From contig CAJLUE010000029.1 in the NCBI GenBank assembly GCA_905209765.1, positions 1 to 21,332 of the forward strand: a DNA stretch of 21,332 bases, written 5' to 3'. A program made the translations under genes and the position numbers. This stretch comes from an uncultured Collinsella sp. (lineage in GTDB: Bacteria; Actinomycetota; Coriobacteriia; Coriobacteriales; Coriobacteriaceae). Shown piece after piece: positions 6,924 through 14,890 of this stretch (positions within the stretch are counted from its first letter, which is position 1; each line of letters begins with the position of its first letter). A model generated the notes under the pieces. The model had not been told where the DNA came from. It searched no databases and saw nothing but the letters and a program-made list of their open reading frames with translations.

Positions 6924-8144
6924 GTGGGTAACCACTTCCGTACCTCCGGTGCGGGCGATGATGCCCCCAAGACGCAGCCGAGCGTCGCGGGCAGTCGTTT
7001 CGCCACTCCGGATTCAGAGGATCAGCTGTTTAGCCCGATCCCCGCACAGCCGGCAGATCAGGCACAGCCGGCGGCAGATCCCTTTGCCTACAACCCCAAC
7101 AACGATGTTGCGCTTTCCGGCACGGCGGGCTTTGAGCCCGTTCAGGCGGTGACCGCCCGCGTGGCTCAGCCTCAGACGAGCGCCGCCACGCCGCAGCCTA
7201 CTATGGCCGGCATCCCCGATCCCATGGCCCCTGCGGCTCCCGCGCCGCAGCCCGCGCAGTCCGGTCTTTTTGCCGGCATTCCCGACCCCACGCAGCCTGC
7301 AGCTCCCGTGGTCGAGCGCGATCAGGCCGCCGAGGTCGCAAGCCTCGACAACGCGCTCAACAACCCCGACTTCACGTCGGTGTTTGCGCCCATCGACCCG
7401 CAGGCCAGCCGCAAAAAGATGGCCAAGCAGGCCGGTGTCGAGCCCGTCATCCTTATGGAGCACGTCACCAAGATCTATCCGGCGCAGCCCAACAAGCCCG
7501 CACTCGACGACATCAACATCGAGATCTATCCTGGCGAGTTCGTCTTTTTGGTTGGTCACTCCGGCTCGGGTAAGACCACGCTGCTGTCGACGCTCAACCG
7601 CGACGTCAAGCCCACAAGCGGTCGCATTTTGGTCGCCGGCCAGGATCTCATGAAGATTAAGAACCGCAAGGTTCCGTTCCTGCGTCGTCAGATTGGCGCC
7701 GTGTTCCAGGACTTTAAGCTCCTGCCGCAGAAGACCGCCTACGAAAACGTGGCGTTTGCCCTGCAGTGCATCGGCAAGCCCAAGGGCGTCATTCGCAGCC
7801 AGGTGCCCGAGGTGCTGCGTCTGGTCGGTCTGGCCGACCAGATGGACTCGCTGCCCGATCAGCTTTCCGGTGGCGAGCAGCAGCGCGTTGCCGTTGCCCG
7901 CGCTATGGTCAACCGCCCGCCGCTGCTGATTTGCGACGAGCCCACGGGCAACCTCGACCCGGCGATTTCGTTGGGCATCATGAAGCTGCTCGAGCGCATT
8001 AACCGCACCGGTACCACCGTGATCGTCGCTACGCACGACCGCGAGATGGTCGATAGCATGCACCGTCGCGTGATCGCCCTCGAGGGCGGCCACGTAATCC
8101 GCGACCAGGAGAGGGGAGGTTACGGCAACTATGGCACCAACTAA
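6924..8144 (+). CDS. ftsE: Cell division ATP-binding protein FtsE with long N-terminal extension
   Basis: FtsE is the ABC ATPase that works with FtsX to activate peptidoglycan hydrolases at the division site. The ABC domain occupies about residues 175-395: Walker A GHSGSGKTT (211-219), Q-loop region VFQDFKLLPQKTAYENVAF, signature LSGGEQQRVAVARA, Walker B LLICDEPTGNLD, and the switch His in ATHDREM. Unusually, about 170 residues precede it; FtsE is normally about 220-230 residues in all. This extension is rich in Pro, Ala and Gln, predicted disordered, and contains AGIPDP twice (residues 95-100 and 117-122). The start is GTG 6924 with AAGGAG five bases upstream; codon use in the extension matches the rest, so it looks genuinely translated. 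The 3' end overlaps ftsX by 14 bases, indicating coupled translation. Confidence 0.95.
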   Translation: MGNHFRTSGAGDDAPKTQPSVAGSRFATPDSEDQLFSPIPAQPADQAQPAADPFAYNPNNDVALSGTAGFEPVQAVTARVAQPQTSAATPQPTMAGIPDPMAPAAPAPQPAQSGLFAGIPDPTQPAAPVVERDQAAEVASLDNALNNPDFTSVFAPIDPQASRKKMAKQAGVEPVILMEHVTKIYPAQPNKPALDDINIEIYPGEFVFLVGHSGSGKTTLLSTLNRDVKPTSGRILVAGQDLMKIKNRKVPFLRRQIGAVFQDFKLLPQKTAYENVAFALQCIGKPKGVIRSQVPEVLRLVGLADQMDSLPDQLSGGEQQRVAVARAMVNRPPLLICDEPTGNLDPAISLGIMKLLERINRTGTTVIVATHDREMVDSMHRRVIALEGGHVIRDQERGGYGNYGTN

Positions 8145-9051
8145 CGTGGGCTACTCGCTCAAAGAGGCAATCAGCCACTTCTTCCGTAACTGGACCACCT
8201 CGCTCGGCGCCGTCATCACGATTTTCCTTTCGCTGTTTATCATCGGCCTGTTCATCATGGGTTCCGCGATGCTGAACTCCGTGATCGGCACCGTCGAGGA
8301 TCAGGTCGTCATCAACGCCTTTATTAGCGATGACGCCGACCAGGCAGATGTTCAGGCCTTTGAGGCCGAGCTCAAGACGTGGAGCAACGTCAAGTCCGTG
8401 ACGTACAAGGACAAGGACGACGCGCTGGCCGAGTACACGAGCAAGATGTCGGGTAACGCCGACGCTACCATGAGCGCGCTCGACGGTCAGAACCCGCTGC
8501 CGGCTTCGTTTGCCATCGAGATGGACGATCCGTCCATGGTCGAGAGCACGGCCCGGAAGCTCAAGAAGAACGCCGATTTTCAGAAGATTGCGGACGACGG
8601 CGACGTTAACGCGAGCGTTCTGTACGGCCAAGAGGAAGTGAGCCGCCTGTTCCAGGTGACGAACTACATCCGTATCGCCGCCGTGGTGCTCGTCGGCCTG
8701 CTGACCTTTATCGCGTTCATTTTCATTAACAACACGATCCGCCTGTCCATTACGGCGCGTCGTCGTGAGATCGCGATCATGCGTCTGGTGGGTGCAAGCA
8801 ACGGCTTCATTCGCGGGCCGTTCATTACCGAGGGCGTGCTGCAGGCCATTTTGGGCTCGCTGCTTTCCATCGGCGTGCTGGAGCTGCTGCGTAACCTGAT
8901 GGTTCCGCGTCTGCAGGAGAGCATCGGCTGGATGTCGTTTGCGCTGCCGATGCAGTACTACCTGGTGACCTACGCCGCGCTGATTTTGGTCGGCGTCATT
9001 ATCGGTCTCTTTGGTTCCGCCATCGCCATGCGCCGCTATCTGCGCGTGTAG
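8131..9051 (+). CDS. ftsX: Cell division membrane protein FtsX
   Basis: FtsX is the membrane partner of FtsE and relays its ATPase cycle to extracytoplasmic cell-wall hydrolases. The 306-residue product has the standard layout. A cytoplasmic N terminus (SLKEAISHFFRNWTTSLGAV) is followed by a first TM helix (about residues 30-50). A large extracellular domain (about 55-170) comes next, then three TM helices (around 172-195, 225-255 and 270-298), and the C terminus is MRRYLRV. The cytoplasmic ISARRREIAIMRLVGAS-like segment (SITARRREIAIMRLVGAS) is the family signature. The ATG lies inside the end of ftsE (ACTATGGCACCAACTAA), with a GGGGAGG ribosome binding site about ten bases upstream. A clear terminator follows 25 bases after the stop. 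Confidence 0.95.
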   Translation: MAPTNVGYSLKEAISHFFRNWTTSLGAVITIFLSLFIIGLFIMGSAMLNSVIGTVEDQVVINAFISDDADQADVQAFEAELKTWSNVKSVTYKDKDDALAEYTSKMSGNADATMSALDGQNPLPASFAIEMDDPSMVESTARKLKKNADFQKIADDGDVNASVLYGQEEVSRLFQVTNYIRIAAVVLVGLLTFIAFIFINNTIRLSITARRREIAIMRLVGASNGFIRGPFITEGVLQAILGSLLSIGVLELLRNLMVPRLQESIGWMSFALPMQYYLVTYAALILVGVIIGLFGSAIAMRRYLRV

Positions 9052-9075
9052 GCGTGCTTGGAATTCGTTCCTTCA

Positions 9076-9109
9076 ACGGGTCGTCTCTTTTGGGGGCGGC
9101 CCGTTTTTT
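9076..9109 (+). terminator. Intrinsic terminator of ftsEX
   Basis: ACGGGTCGTC (9076-9085) pairs with GGCGGCCCGT (9095-9104) over ten bases with two G-U pairs. It is followed by six T residues at 9104-9109. Confidence 0.85.
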
Positions 9110-9110
9110 G

Positions 9111-9192
9111 ATCCCCAGGGGACGGCAGGATTGCGGATTATCGTGGCACTGGTCTATCTACGTGATCCGTTTTCCTGCCGTCCCCTAGGGAT
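9111..9192. repeat. 82-base palindromic element (family C)
   Basis: Arms ATCCCCAGGGGACGGCAGGA (9111-9130) and its complement (9173-9192) match in 19 of 20 positions. After a symmetric three-base gap, CGGAT (9134-9138) and ATCCG (9165-9169) continue the pairing about the same centre. The element begins two bases after the ftsX terminator T tract and ends eight bases before the candidate rnr -10 box, so it fills the ftsX-rnr gap. It is too long, and lacks a T tract, to be a simple terminator. Confidence 0.8.
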
Positions 9193-9200
9193 CATTTGGG

Positions 9201-9206
9201 TAGACT
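9201..9206 (+). promoter_or_regulatory. Candidate -10 box (TAGACT) of rnr
   Basis: TAGACT preceded by GGG lies 38 bases before the rnr ATG, giving a leader of about 30 bases. No clear -35 box is found; the -35 region would fall in the right arm of the 9111-9192 palindrome, so that element could influence this promoter. Confidence 0.35.
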
Positions 9207-9244
9207 CTTGGGGTGTAAACGGCCATCGATAGTAAGGAGGCGCC

Positions 9245-11380
9245 ATGGGGCGCAATAACAAGCATAAGCGTGGAGCTCGCAATAAGCGCGGGCCGGTGCG
9301 CAGCGAGCGTCGACCGAGTCTGACCGGACGCGTGCAGCTCCATGAGCATAGCGCCTACGTTGTAACCGAAAACGGCGACTACAAGGTCATGGGCCGCGGC
9401 AAGCGCGAGATTATGGACGGCGATACCGTTGCCGTGAGCATTAAGAACAGCCCGCATGGCGAGCGACGCGCCGTAATCGAGGGCGTCGTCGAGCGTGCAG
9501 CCATTAGTGTGGTGGGCACGTACCAGACCGCCGGCCCGCTCGGGGTGATCGAGCCGCTTGATTCTCGCCTTAAGGCCGATTTCTTTATTCTGCCGGAGGA
9601 CACTTCGGCGGAGCGCTTGGGCGTTCATCCGGGTGATGCGGTCGTCGCACGCATTTTGACGTATCCGACGCGCCTGGAATCGGGCACCGTGACGATTGAG
9701 CGCCGTATTGGCGGCGATGATGCGCCCGATTTGGGCGTTCAGTATGTGATGGCGCGCTATGGCTATACCGATACTTATCCCGAGGCCGCGCTAGCCGAGG
9801 CCGAGGCACTTTCGCTCGATGTGGCCTCGGCGCTCAAGGACCCGCTCCGCCGAGACCTGCGCGACCGCTTTGTCATTACGATTGACCCGGTCGACGCGCG
9901 CGACTTTGACGACGCCATCTCGCTGGAGCGCACGCCCGAGGGTGGCTATAAGCTGGGTGTCCATATTGCCGACGTTTCGCACTATGTTGCCTGGGACGGA
10001 CATATCGATCTGGAAGCCCGCCATCGCGCGACGTCGGTGTATCTTGCCGATCGCGTGCTGCCCATGTTGCCCGAGCGCCTTTCGAACGATTTGTGCTCGC
10101 TGCGTCCCGACGAGGACCGCCTGGCGTTTACCGTTGACATTGAGCTCGACGCACAGGGTCGCGTGCGCCATTACGATCCCTATCCCAGCGTGATCCGCTC
10201 GCGCGTGCGCATGGACTACGACGGCTCCGAGGCGCTGTTAGTGCGTGCCGGTGCGGTGGAGTATTCGGTGCTGGAGGGTGCCGCCGAGGATGTTGCCGCG
10301 GTTGAAGCCTCGCGTGAGGAAGCGCTCGAGCGCGGGCTTGCGTGCGAGGAAACCGCTCGCGGCTATAACGTCGATTTGGGGGATTTCCTCGTAGCTGCCA
10401 ACGAGCTCGCCGAGCTTCGCCGTTGTATTCGTCGCGCACGCGGTTCGGTCGACTTTGATACGGCTGAGATCCGTGCACTGTTGGACGAGAACGGCGTGCC
10501 CGTGCAGATCGTGGCCCGTGAGCGCTCGTGCGCCACGTCGCTGATTGAGGAAGCCATGCTGCTGGCCAACGAATGCGTGGCGGAGTGGCTGGCCGACCGC
10601 GATATCGAGGCCTGCTATCGCGTGCACGACGACCCCAGTCCCGACAGCCTGCACGGTGCCGCCGTGGCGCTGGCACAGCTGGGTATCATCGATGACCGTC
10701 GCGCGGCAGGCATTGCTCTGGGAAGCCCCGACGAGCTGCAGGCGGCGGTTGATGCCGCAGCCGGTACGGCCAATGCGCCGCTCGTCAACACGTTGCTGCT
10801 GCGCAGCATGCAGCGTGCGCTGTATAAGCCTCGCAACGAGGGCCACTTTGCGCTCGCCGCGCCGTGCTATTGCCACTTTACGAGTCCCATTCGCCGCTAT
10901 CCCGACCTGGTGGTGCATCGCGTGCTCAAGCTGCAGCTGGCCTACGAGCGGCTGGGCGGCAAGGACGCCTTGGTGCGTACGCCGCGGCTGATCGGTAAGG
11001 GCCGCGAGTCCCTGCCGCGCATCCTGCCGCAAATCTGCCGCGCGTGCAGCGATGCCGAGCGTGCTGCCGACGCCGCCAGCCATGCGACGCAAAAGATCAA
11101 GATCGCCCAGTACTACGAGGACCGCCTGGGTGAACGCTACGCCGGAACGATCTCGTGGGTCAGCAGCATGGGCCTCTTTGTGCGCCTGGATCTGACACAG
11201 GTTGAGGGTTTGGTTTCGATCAAGAGTCTGGGCAACGAGTGGTTCGAGTTTGATGAGGACGCGCTCACGCTCACGGGCGCCGACACGGGGACTCGCTATG
11301 AGCTGGGGCAGCGCGTGATCATCGAGGTCTCGCGCGTCAACACCACGCGCGGGCACTTGGATTTTAGGCTTATTCATTAG
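9245..11380 (+). CDS. rnr: Ribonuclease R (RNase II/RNB family 3'-5' exoribonuclease)
   Basis: RNase R degrades structured RNA from the 3' end, including rRNA fragments and messages released by trans-translation. The 711-residue product starts with a very basic tail (GRNNKHKRGARNKRG), then cold-shock/OB-like domains (about residues 28-155). The RNB catalytic domain follows: TIDPVDARDFDDAISL near 212-227 with the metal-binding Asp cluster (D214, D220, D222, D223). The C-terminal S1 domain is GERYAGTISWVSSMGLFVRL. Family members range from about 700 to 820 residues; the C-terminal basic extension of the E. coli enzyme is missing here, while basic residues sit at the N terminus. The start is ATG 9245 with AAGGAGG four bases upstream. 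Its own terminator follows. smpB, its usual functional partner, is 8.6 kb downstream. Confidence 0.94.
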   Translation: MGRNNKHKRGARNKRGPVRSERRPSLTGRVQLHEHSAYVVTENGDYKVMGRGKREIMDGDTVAVSIKNSPHGERRAVIEGVVERAAISVVGTYQTAGPLGVIEPLDSRLKADFFILPEDTSAERLGVHPGDAVVARILTYPTRLESGTVTIERRIGGDDAPDLGVQYVMARYGYTDTYPEAALAEAEALSLDVASALKDPLRRDLRDRFVITIDPVDARDFDDAISLERTPEGGYKLGVHIADVSHYVAWDGHIDLEARHRATSVYLADRVLPMLPERLSNDLCSLRPDEDRLAFTVDIELDAQGRVRHYDPYPSVIRSRVRMDYDGSEALLVRAGAVEYSVLEGAAEDVAAVEASREEALERGLACEETARGYNVDLGDFLVAANELAELRRCIRRARGSVDFDTAEIRALLDENGVPVQIVARERSCATSLIEEAMLLANECVAEWLADRDIEACYRVHDDPSPDSLHGAAVALAQLGIIDDRRAAGIALGSPDELQAAVDAAAGTANAPLVNTLLLRSMQRALYKPRNEGHFALAAPCYCHFTSPIRRYPDLVVHRVLKLQLAYERLGGKDALVRTPRLIGKGRESLPRILPQICRACSDAERAADAASHATQKIKIAQYYEDRLGERYAGTISWVSSMGLFVRLDLTQVEGLVSIKSLGNEWFEFDEDALTLTGADTGTRYELGQRVIIEVSRVNTTRGHLDFRLIH

Positions 11381-11408
11381 CCGGAATTTGGTGATTGATA
11401 GAGAACGG

Positions 11409-11434
11409 GGCGGTCTTTTGGGGCCGCCTTTTTT
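11409..11434 (+). terminator. Intrinsic terminator of rnr
   Basis: GGCGGTC (11409-11415) pairs with GGCCGCC (11422-11428) over seven bases with one G-U. It is followed by TTTTTT at 11429-11434. Confidence 0.8.
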
Positions 11435-11509
11435 GTGGTGGTTCAATCGCCTTGCCGCTCGCGCGCTTGCGTCTTCCGCCTGCTGTAGGGGAGATAAAAC
11501 CTACCAAAA

Positions 11510-11536
11510 TAAACCTGTTCCTTCTTGGGAGGTTTA
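11510..11536 (+). promoter_or_regulatory. Inverted repeat upstream of the recombinase gene
   Basis: TAAACCT (11510-11516) and AGGTTTA (11530-11536) form a 7-bp inverted repeat with a 13-base spacer, 18 bases before the recombinase start. The right arm covers the purine-rich GGGAGG. It could be an autoregulatory binding site or a small RNA hairpin; there is no direct evidence for either. Confidence 0.4.
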
Positions 11537-11554
11537 CGAGAGAGCGGGGATGAG

Positions 11555-12160
11555 ATGACAACGGTGTACGGGTATGCGCGGGTGAGCTCGCGTGATCAAA
11601 ATCTGAATCGGCAGCTGGATGCGTTGGGCGCCTATGGCGTGGAACCGGCGAATATCTTTGCCGATCATGCGAGCGGCAAGGACTTCGATCGACCGCGGTA
11701 TCGCGAGCTGCTGTGCGCGTTGGATTCCGGTGATGTGCTGGTGGTACTTTCCATTGATCGGCTGGGCCGTAACTACAGCGAGATCCTCGAGGAATGGCGG
11801 TGCATAACCAAAGAGCTCGGCGCCGCCATCGTGGTGCTGGACATGCCATTGCTCGACACGCGCGCCAGAGACTGTGGCGGGTCGGACGTGACGAGTGCGT
11901 TGATTGCCGATATTGTTTTGCAGCTGCTGAGCTATGTGGCGCAGGTGGAGCGCGAGAACATTCACCGGCGCCAAGCCGAGGGCATTGCGGCGGCGCGAGC
12001 GCGCGGCGTGCGCTTTGGCCGGCCCCGCAAGCCCTGTCCTCCGCAATTCGAGCTGGTGCGCGATACCTACGAGGCGGGTGATATCACGCGGAGTCAGGCG
12101 GCAAAGCGGCTAGGCGTGTGCGTGGGGACGTTCGATCGCTGGATGCGCGAGACGGAGTAG
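11555..12160 (+). CDS. Serine recombinase (resolvase/invertase family)
   Basis: This 201-residue protein is a small serine site-specific recombinase that would cut and rejoin DNA through a phosphoserine link. The N-terminal catalytic domain starts YGYARVSSRDQNLNRQLDAL, with the catalytic Ser at residue 11 next to Arg 9. SIDRLGRNYSEIL holds the active-site Arg pair. The long E-helix region (LLSYVAQVERENIHRRQAEGIAAARARGVRFGRP) leads to a C-terminal helix-turn-helix (ITRSQAAKRLGVCVGTFDRWMRE). Length and layout match Tn3-type resolvases and DNA invertases. ATG 11555 is chosen, with AGCGGGGA just upstream; a TTG at 11525 is possible. No transposase lies beside it, and no matching recombination site is evident, so it is a solitary chromosomal gene whose target is unknown. 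Confidence 0.9.
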   Translation: MTTVYGYARVSSRDQNLNRQLDALGAYGVEPANIFADHASGKDFDRPRYRELLCALDSGDVLVVLSIDRLGRNYSEILEEWRCITKELGAAIVVLDMPLLDTRARDCGGSDVTSALIADIVLQLLSYVAQVERENIHRRQAEGIAAARARGVRFGRPRKPCPPQFELVRDTYEAGDITRSQAAKRLGVCVGTFDRWMRETE

Positions 12161-12185
12161 GGGCGCCACGGTCCTTTGGCGCCCC
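12160..12185 (+). terminator. Hairpin at the end of the recombinase gene
   Basis: GGGGCGCC and GGCGCCCC form a perfect 8-bp stem with a 10-base loop, starting at the last base of the stop codon. There is no T tract (GATTCGAAC follows), so it is either a weak terminator or an mRNA 3' end stabiliser. Confidence 0.55.
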
Positions 12186-12232
12186 GATTCGAACATTTTG
12201 GATTCCGCTACGGCGACAACTGCATTTGGGGG

Positions 12233-12238
12233 TACACT
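12233..12238 (+). promoter_or_regulatory. Candidate -10 box (TACACT) of the vanZ-like gene
   Basis: TACACT preceded by GGGGG stands 33 bases before the TTG start codon. No clear -35 hexamer is present at the usual distance. Confidence 0.35.
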
Positions 12239-12271
12239 CGCTGCTGCTCAAAAAATGACGGAGGTTAGCTC

Positions 12272-12850
12272 TTGGCGCGTGTGAAGCACATAGTCGGATG
12301 GATTTCGGTTGTCCTGCTGGTCGTGACGCTGGCAAGTATTTGGATACTGACGGAGCAAAACGTGGAGCAGACGTCGTCGCTCAGCGAGTCCACCGCGCGT
12401 GCGGTGGAAGGACGGGCTGCGGACGTGCGGCCAGACGCCGCGCAGGAGTCCCAGGCGGGAGATGCCGCCGAGGGCGCGGATTCGACGACTGCCGCCGTTC
12501 ATCCCGACCCGCTTGCGCCCGTTCGTCTGTGGATGGGTGCCAACATTCGTCGCGTCGCACATACCGTTGAGTTCTTCTTTGTAGGACTGTTTGCTTCGGC
12601 GACAGCGGCATGCCTGGGCGAGTGCCTGCCATGCGCGCGATTCCGGTACGTAGTCGCTCTGCTCTTTTGCGCCGTCTGCTCTGTCGGTGACCAAGTGCAC
12701 AAGATCTTTGTTCCTGGTCGTCATTTCGACATGATCGATCTGGGCTTCGATGCCGCGGGCTACATTGCCGCCATGTTGTTGGTACTGCTGGCGGCGGTGC
12801 TGGTTCAGCGCGCGACCTGTCCCATTGGCGCCCATGCGAGACGCCGTTAA
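12272..12850 (+). CDS. VanZ-like family membrane protein
   Basis: This 192-residue protein has the VanZ-like pattern: RRVAHTVEFFFVGL (about residues 91-104), GDQVHKIFVPGRHFDMIDLGFDAAG (about 138-162), and hydrophobic segments at residues 7-27, 96-116, 124-140 and 160-180. VanZ of the Tn1546 cluster confers low-level teicoplanin resistance, and other members may act at the cell surface, but most, including this one, have no known role. Between the first TM helix and the conserved core there is an acidic, Ala-rich segment of about 50 residues (VEGRAADVRPDAAQESQAGD region). TTG 12272 is chosen because GGAGG lies seven bases upstream; a GTG three codons later would also fit. It is followed by a hairpin before the mur cluster and so is probably a separate unit. 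Confidence 0.8.
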   Translation: MARVKHIVGWISVVLLVVTLASIWILTEQNVEQTSSLSESTARAVEGRAADVRPDAAQESQAGDAAEGADSTTAAVHPDPLAPVRLWMGANIRRVAHTVEFFFVGLFASATAACLGECLPCARFRYVVALLFCAVCSVGDQVHKIFVPGRHFDMIDLGFDAAGYIAAMLLVLLAAVLVQRATCPIGAHARRR

Positions 12851-12922
12851 CAACTCTGTTACGAATAATGCGACCTCGATGAATCATTTTGTGTCGCGTG
12901 TATTTCCGAGCGGTCGGATTTG

Positions 12923-12952
12923 AGGGGCGAGCGGTAGAACGCTCGCCCCTTG
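12923..12952 (+). terminator. Perfect hairpin between the vanZ-like gene and murR
   Basis: AGGGGCGAGCG (12923-12933) pairs with CGCTCGCCCCT (12940-12950), an 11-bp perfect stem with loop GTAGAA. Only a short TT follows, so termination strength is uncertain. Confidence 0.6.
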
Positions 12953-12973
12953 TGCACCATGATGCGGCACAAT

Positions 12974-13002
12974 GTACCGTAAAAGCTGTTTATATCCGGT
13001 AC
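12974..13002 (+). promoter_or_regulatory. Candidate operator/promoter region of the mur cluster
   Basis: GTACCG (12974-12979) and CGGTAC (12997-13002) form an inverted repeat with a 17-base AT-rich spacer, 46 bases before murR. It is a plausible binding site for the MurR dimer, which in E. coli controls murQP by binding inverted repeats near its own promoter. TTTATAT inside the spacer could serve as a -10 element. The assignment is inferred from position and symmetry. Confidence 0.4.
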
Positions 13003-13047
13003 GAATCATTCTTTGGTCTTTAATTCTTCTCAACGGAGGTGTTTGAG

Positions 13048-13899
13048 ATGGCAAACGGATTGCTTTTAAGGCTTCGTGAGCGTGAGCTCAGCGCGAGCCC
13101 GGCAGAACGCAATGTCATCGCATATGTGAGCGCTCATCCGCATGAGGTGGTCGGGCTGTCCGTCCGCGGTCTTGCCGATGCCACGTTCTCCTCGCCCTCG
13201 AGCATTTTGCGCTTTTGCAAGCGTTTGGGTTTTGCGGGCTACAAGGAGTTTCAGCGCGAACTGATTGCCGAACTTGCGCTCTTGGGCGACAGAAAGGACG
13301 TTGCCCTCGAGGACATCTCCATGGATGACAGCGTCGAGCGAATCGTGGGGAAGGTGATGAAAAGCAACGTGCGTACGATCGAGGCGACGGCGCGAACACT
13401 CGATTACACCGTTTTGGAACGATGCGCAGCCTATCTTAAGCAGGCGCGCATGGTCAATCTGTTCGGTATTGGTGCTTCTCGCTTAGTTGCTCACGATCTG
13501 GCACAAAAGCTCATGCGTGTCGACAAGGAATGCCATCTGTACGATGACTGGCACGACCAACTCTTGTGCGCCAAGAACATGCACGAAGGCGATATCGGCA
13601 TTGCTTTTAGCTACTCGGGCTTAACGCAAGAAGTGCTGGACTGCACTGCCGAGGCCCAACGCCACAACTGTCCCGTTGTGGCCGTGACCAAGGTAGACGG
13701 ATCGTCCAAGCTTGCCACCGTGGCCGATGCCGTGCTCGGCGTTGCTGCAAGCGAGCCCTTGGTCCGCAGCGGTGCCATGGCCTCGCGTATGGCCCAGCTT
13801 ATGGTTGTCGATGCCCTCTACGCTGCTTACGTTGCGAGCGATTACGAACGGGCGACGCATGCCATCAAGCAAAACTACATCGAGAAACAGGAAAGATGA
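13048..13899 (+). CDS. murR: MurR/RpiR family transcriptional regulator of MurNAc utilisation
   Basis: The 283-residue product has the two-domain RpiR layout. The N-terminal helix-turn-helix spans about residues 1-77 (LSASPAERNVIAYVSAHP, then LADATFSSPSSILRFCKRLGFAGYKEF). The C-terminal SIS sugar-phosphate-binding domain spans about 125-270 (MVNLFGIGASRLVAHDLAQKLMRV, IAFSYSGLTQEVLDCTAEAQRHNCPVVAVT). MurR in E. coli represses murQP and is relieved by MurNAc-6-phosphate; the same effector is likely here because murQ starts ten bases after its stop. ATG 13048 is preceded by CGGAGG at eight bases; a GTG three codons upstream overlaps that site. It ends in TGA, one of only two TGA stops in the window. 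The precise ligand is inferred from context. Confidence 0.88.
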   Translation: MANGLLLRLRERELSASPAERNVIAYVSAHPHEVVGLSVRGLADATFSSPSSILRFCKRLGFAGYKEFQRELIAELALLGDRKDVALEDISMDDSVERIVGKVMKSNVRTIEATARTLDYTVLERCAAYLKQARMVNLFGIGASRLVAHDLAQKLMRVDKECHLYDDWHDQLLCAKNMHEGDIGIAFSYSGLTQEVLDCTAEAQRHNCPVVAVTKVDGSSKLATVADAVLGVAASEPLVRSGAMASRMAQLMVVDALYAAYVASDYERATHAIKQNYIEKQER

Positions 13900-13909
13900 G
13901 GTGAACAAA

Positions 13910-14833
13910 ATGCTTGATTTAACGAAATTCACGACAGAACAGCGAAATCAAAAGTCAATGGACCTCGACACGATGACATCGCTGCAAATCGTCACGACGA
14001 TGAACGATGAGGACCTTCGCGCCGTCCAGTCGGTTACGAAAGTGTTGCCACAGGTTGCCACGGCAATCGACTGGGCTGCCGAGGCGCTTGAGCGCGGCGG
14101 TCGCGTCTTTTACATGGGCGCGGGCACTAGTGGCCGTTTGGGCGTGCTTGACGCTTCGGAGTGCCCGCCTACGTTTGGCGTATCGCCCGATCTGGTTGTC
14201 GGGCTCATTGCCGGGGGCGAGACGGCGTTTATCAAGGCTGTCGAAGGTGCCGAAGACAGCGAGGAGCTTGGCGCGAGCGACCTGCGGGAGCGTGGACTCT
14301 CGGACAAGGATCTTGTCGTTGGCCTGGCGGCAAGCGGTCGTACTCCCTATGTGGTGGGCGGCCTTGTGTACGCCAAGGCAACTGGGTGCAAGACCATTGC
14401 AATTGCCTGTAACCAAGGGTCGAAGATCGGGGAGAGCGCAGATCTTGCCATTGAGCCCGTGCCCGGTCCCGAGGTGCTGACCGGCTCAACGAGGCTCAAG
14501 GCGGGAACGGTCCAAAAGCTCATTCTCAACATGATTTCGACCGGTGCCATGGTCAAGATTGGCAAGGTGTACCAAAACCTGATGGTCGATGTGCAGCAGA
14601 CGAACGAGAAGTTGGTGGTGCGCGGCCAGAACATCGTGATGGAAGCGACCGACTGCACGCGCGAGCGCGCTGTTCAGGCGCTTGCGGATGCCGGCGGCCA
14701 CGTAAAAACCGCTATTGTCTCGGTGCTGTTGGACTGCGATGCCGAGCAGGCTGCGGTAGCTCTTGAACGGGCGCACGGCCATGTCCGTACTGCGGTGAGT
14801 GGCCATGAGAAGAGCAATGCCGATGTCCAATAG
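13910..14833 (+). CDS. murQ: N-acetylmuramic acid 6-phosphate etherase
   Basis: MurQ cleaves the lactyl ether of MurNAc-6-P to give GlcNAc-6-P and D-lactate, in the cytoplasm, feeding cell-wall sugars back into amino-sugar metabolism. The 307-residue product matches the family length (about 300). It has the SIS sugar-phosphate loop MGAGTSGRLGVLDASECPPTFG, with the catalytic Glu at about residue 84. VEGAEDSEELG carries the second catalytic Glu at about 115. Further family blocks are LAASGRTPYVVGGL and STRLKAGTVQKLILNMISTGAMVKIGKVYQNLMVDV. ATG 13910 follows the murR stop by ten bases with GAGG eight bases upstream. An in-frame upstream frame overlaps murR and is a shadow. Confidence 0.95.
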   Translation: MLDLTKFTTEQRNQKSMDLDTMTSLQIVTTMNDEDLRAVQSVTKVLPQVATAIDWAAEALERGGRVFYMGAGTSGRLGVLDASECPPTFGVSPDLVVGLIAGGETAFIKAVEGAEDSEELGASDLRERGLSDKDLVVGLAASGRTPYVVGGLVYAKATGCKTIAIACNQGSKIGESADLAIEPVPGPEVLTGSTRLKAGTVQKLILNMISTGAMVKIGKVYQNLMVDVQQTNEKLVVRGQNIVMEATDCTRERAVQALADAGGHVKTAIVSVLLDCDAEQAAVALERAHGHVRTAVSGHEKSNADVQ

Positions 14834-14890
14834 GTGCACGGCGTGAGCTGATATGACATCCAGACGAGATACCCAATACAAGGAGGAGTT

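Noticed and set aside
10238..11446. Minus-strand frame of 402 codons within rnr
   Set aside because: Shadow of the RNase R gene; no ribosome binding site and no domain pattern.
12272..12850. Glycopeptide resistance locus
   Set aside because: Only a VanZ-like family protein is present; no vanHAX or regulator genes lie nearby, so resistance cannot be inferred.
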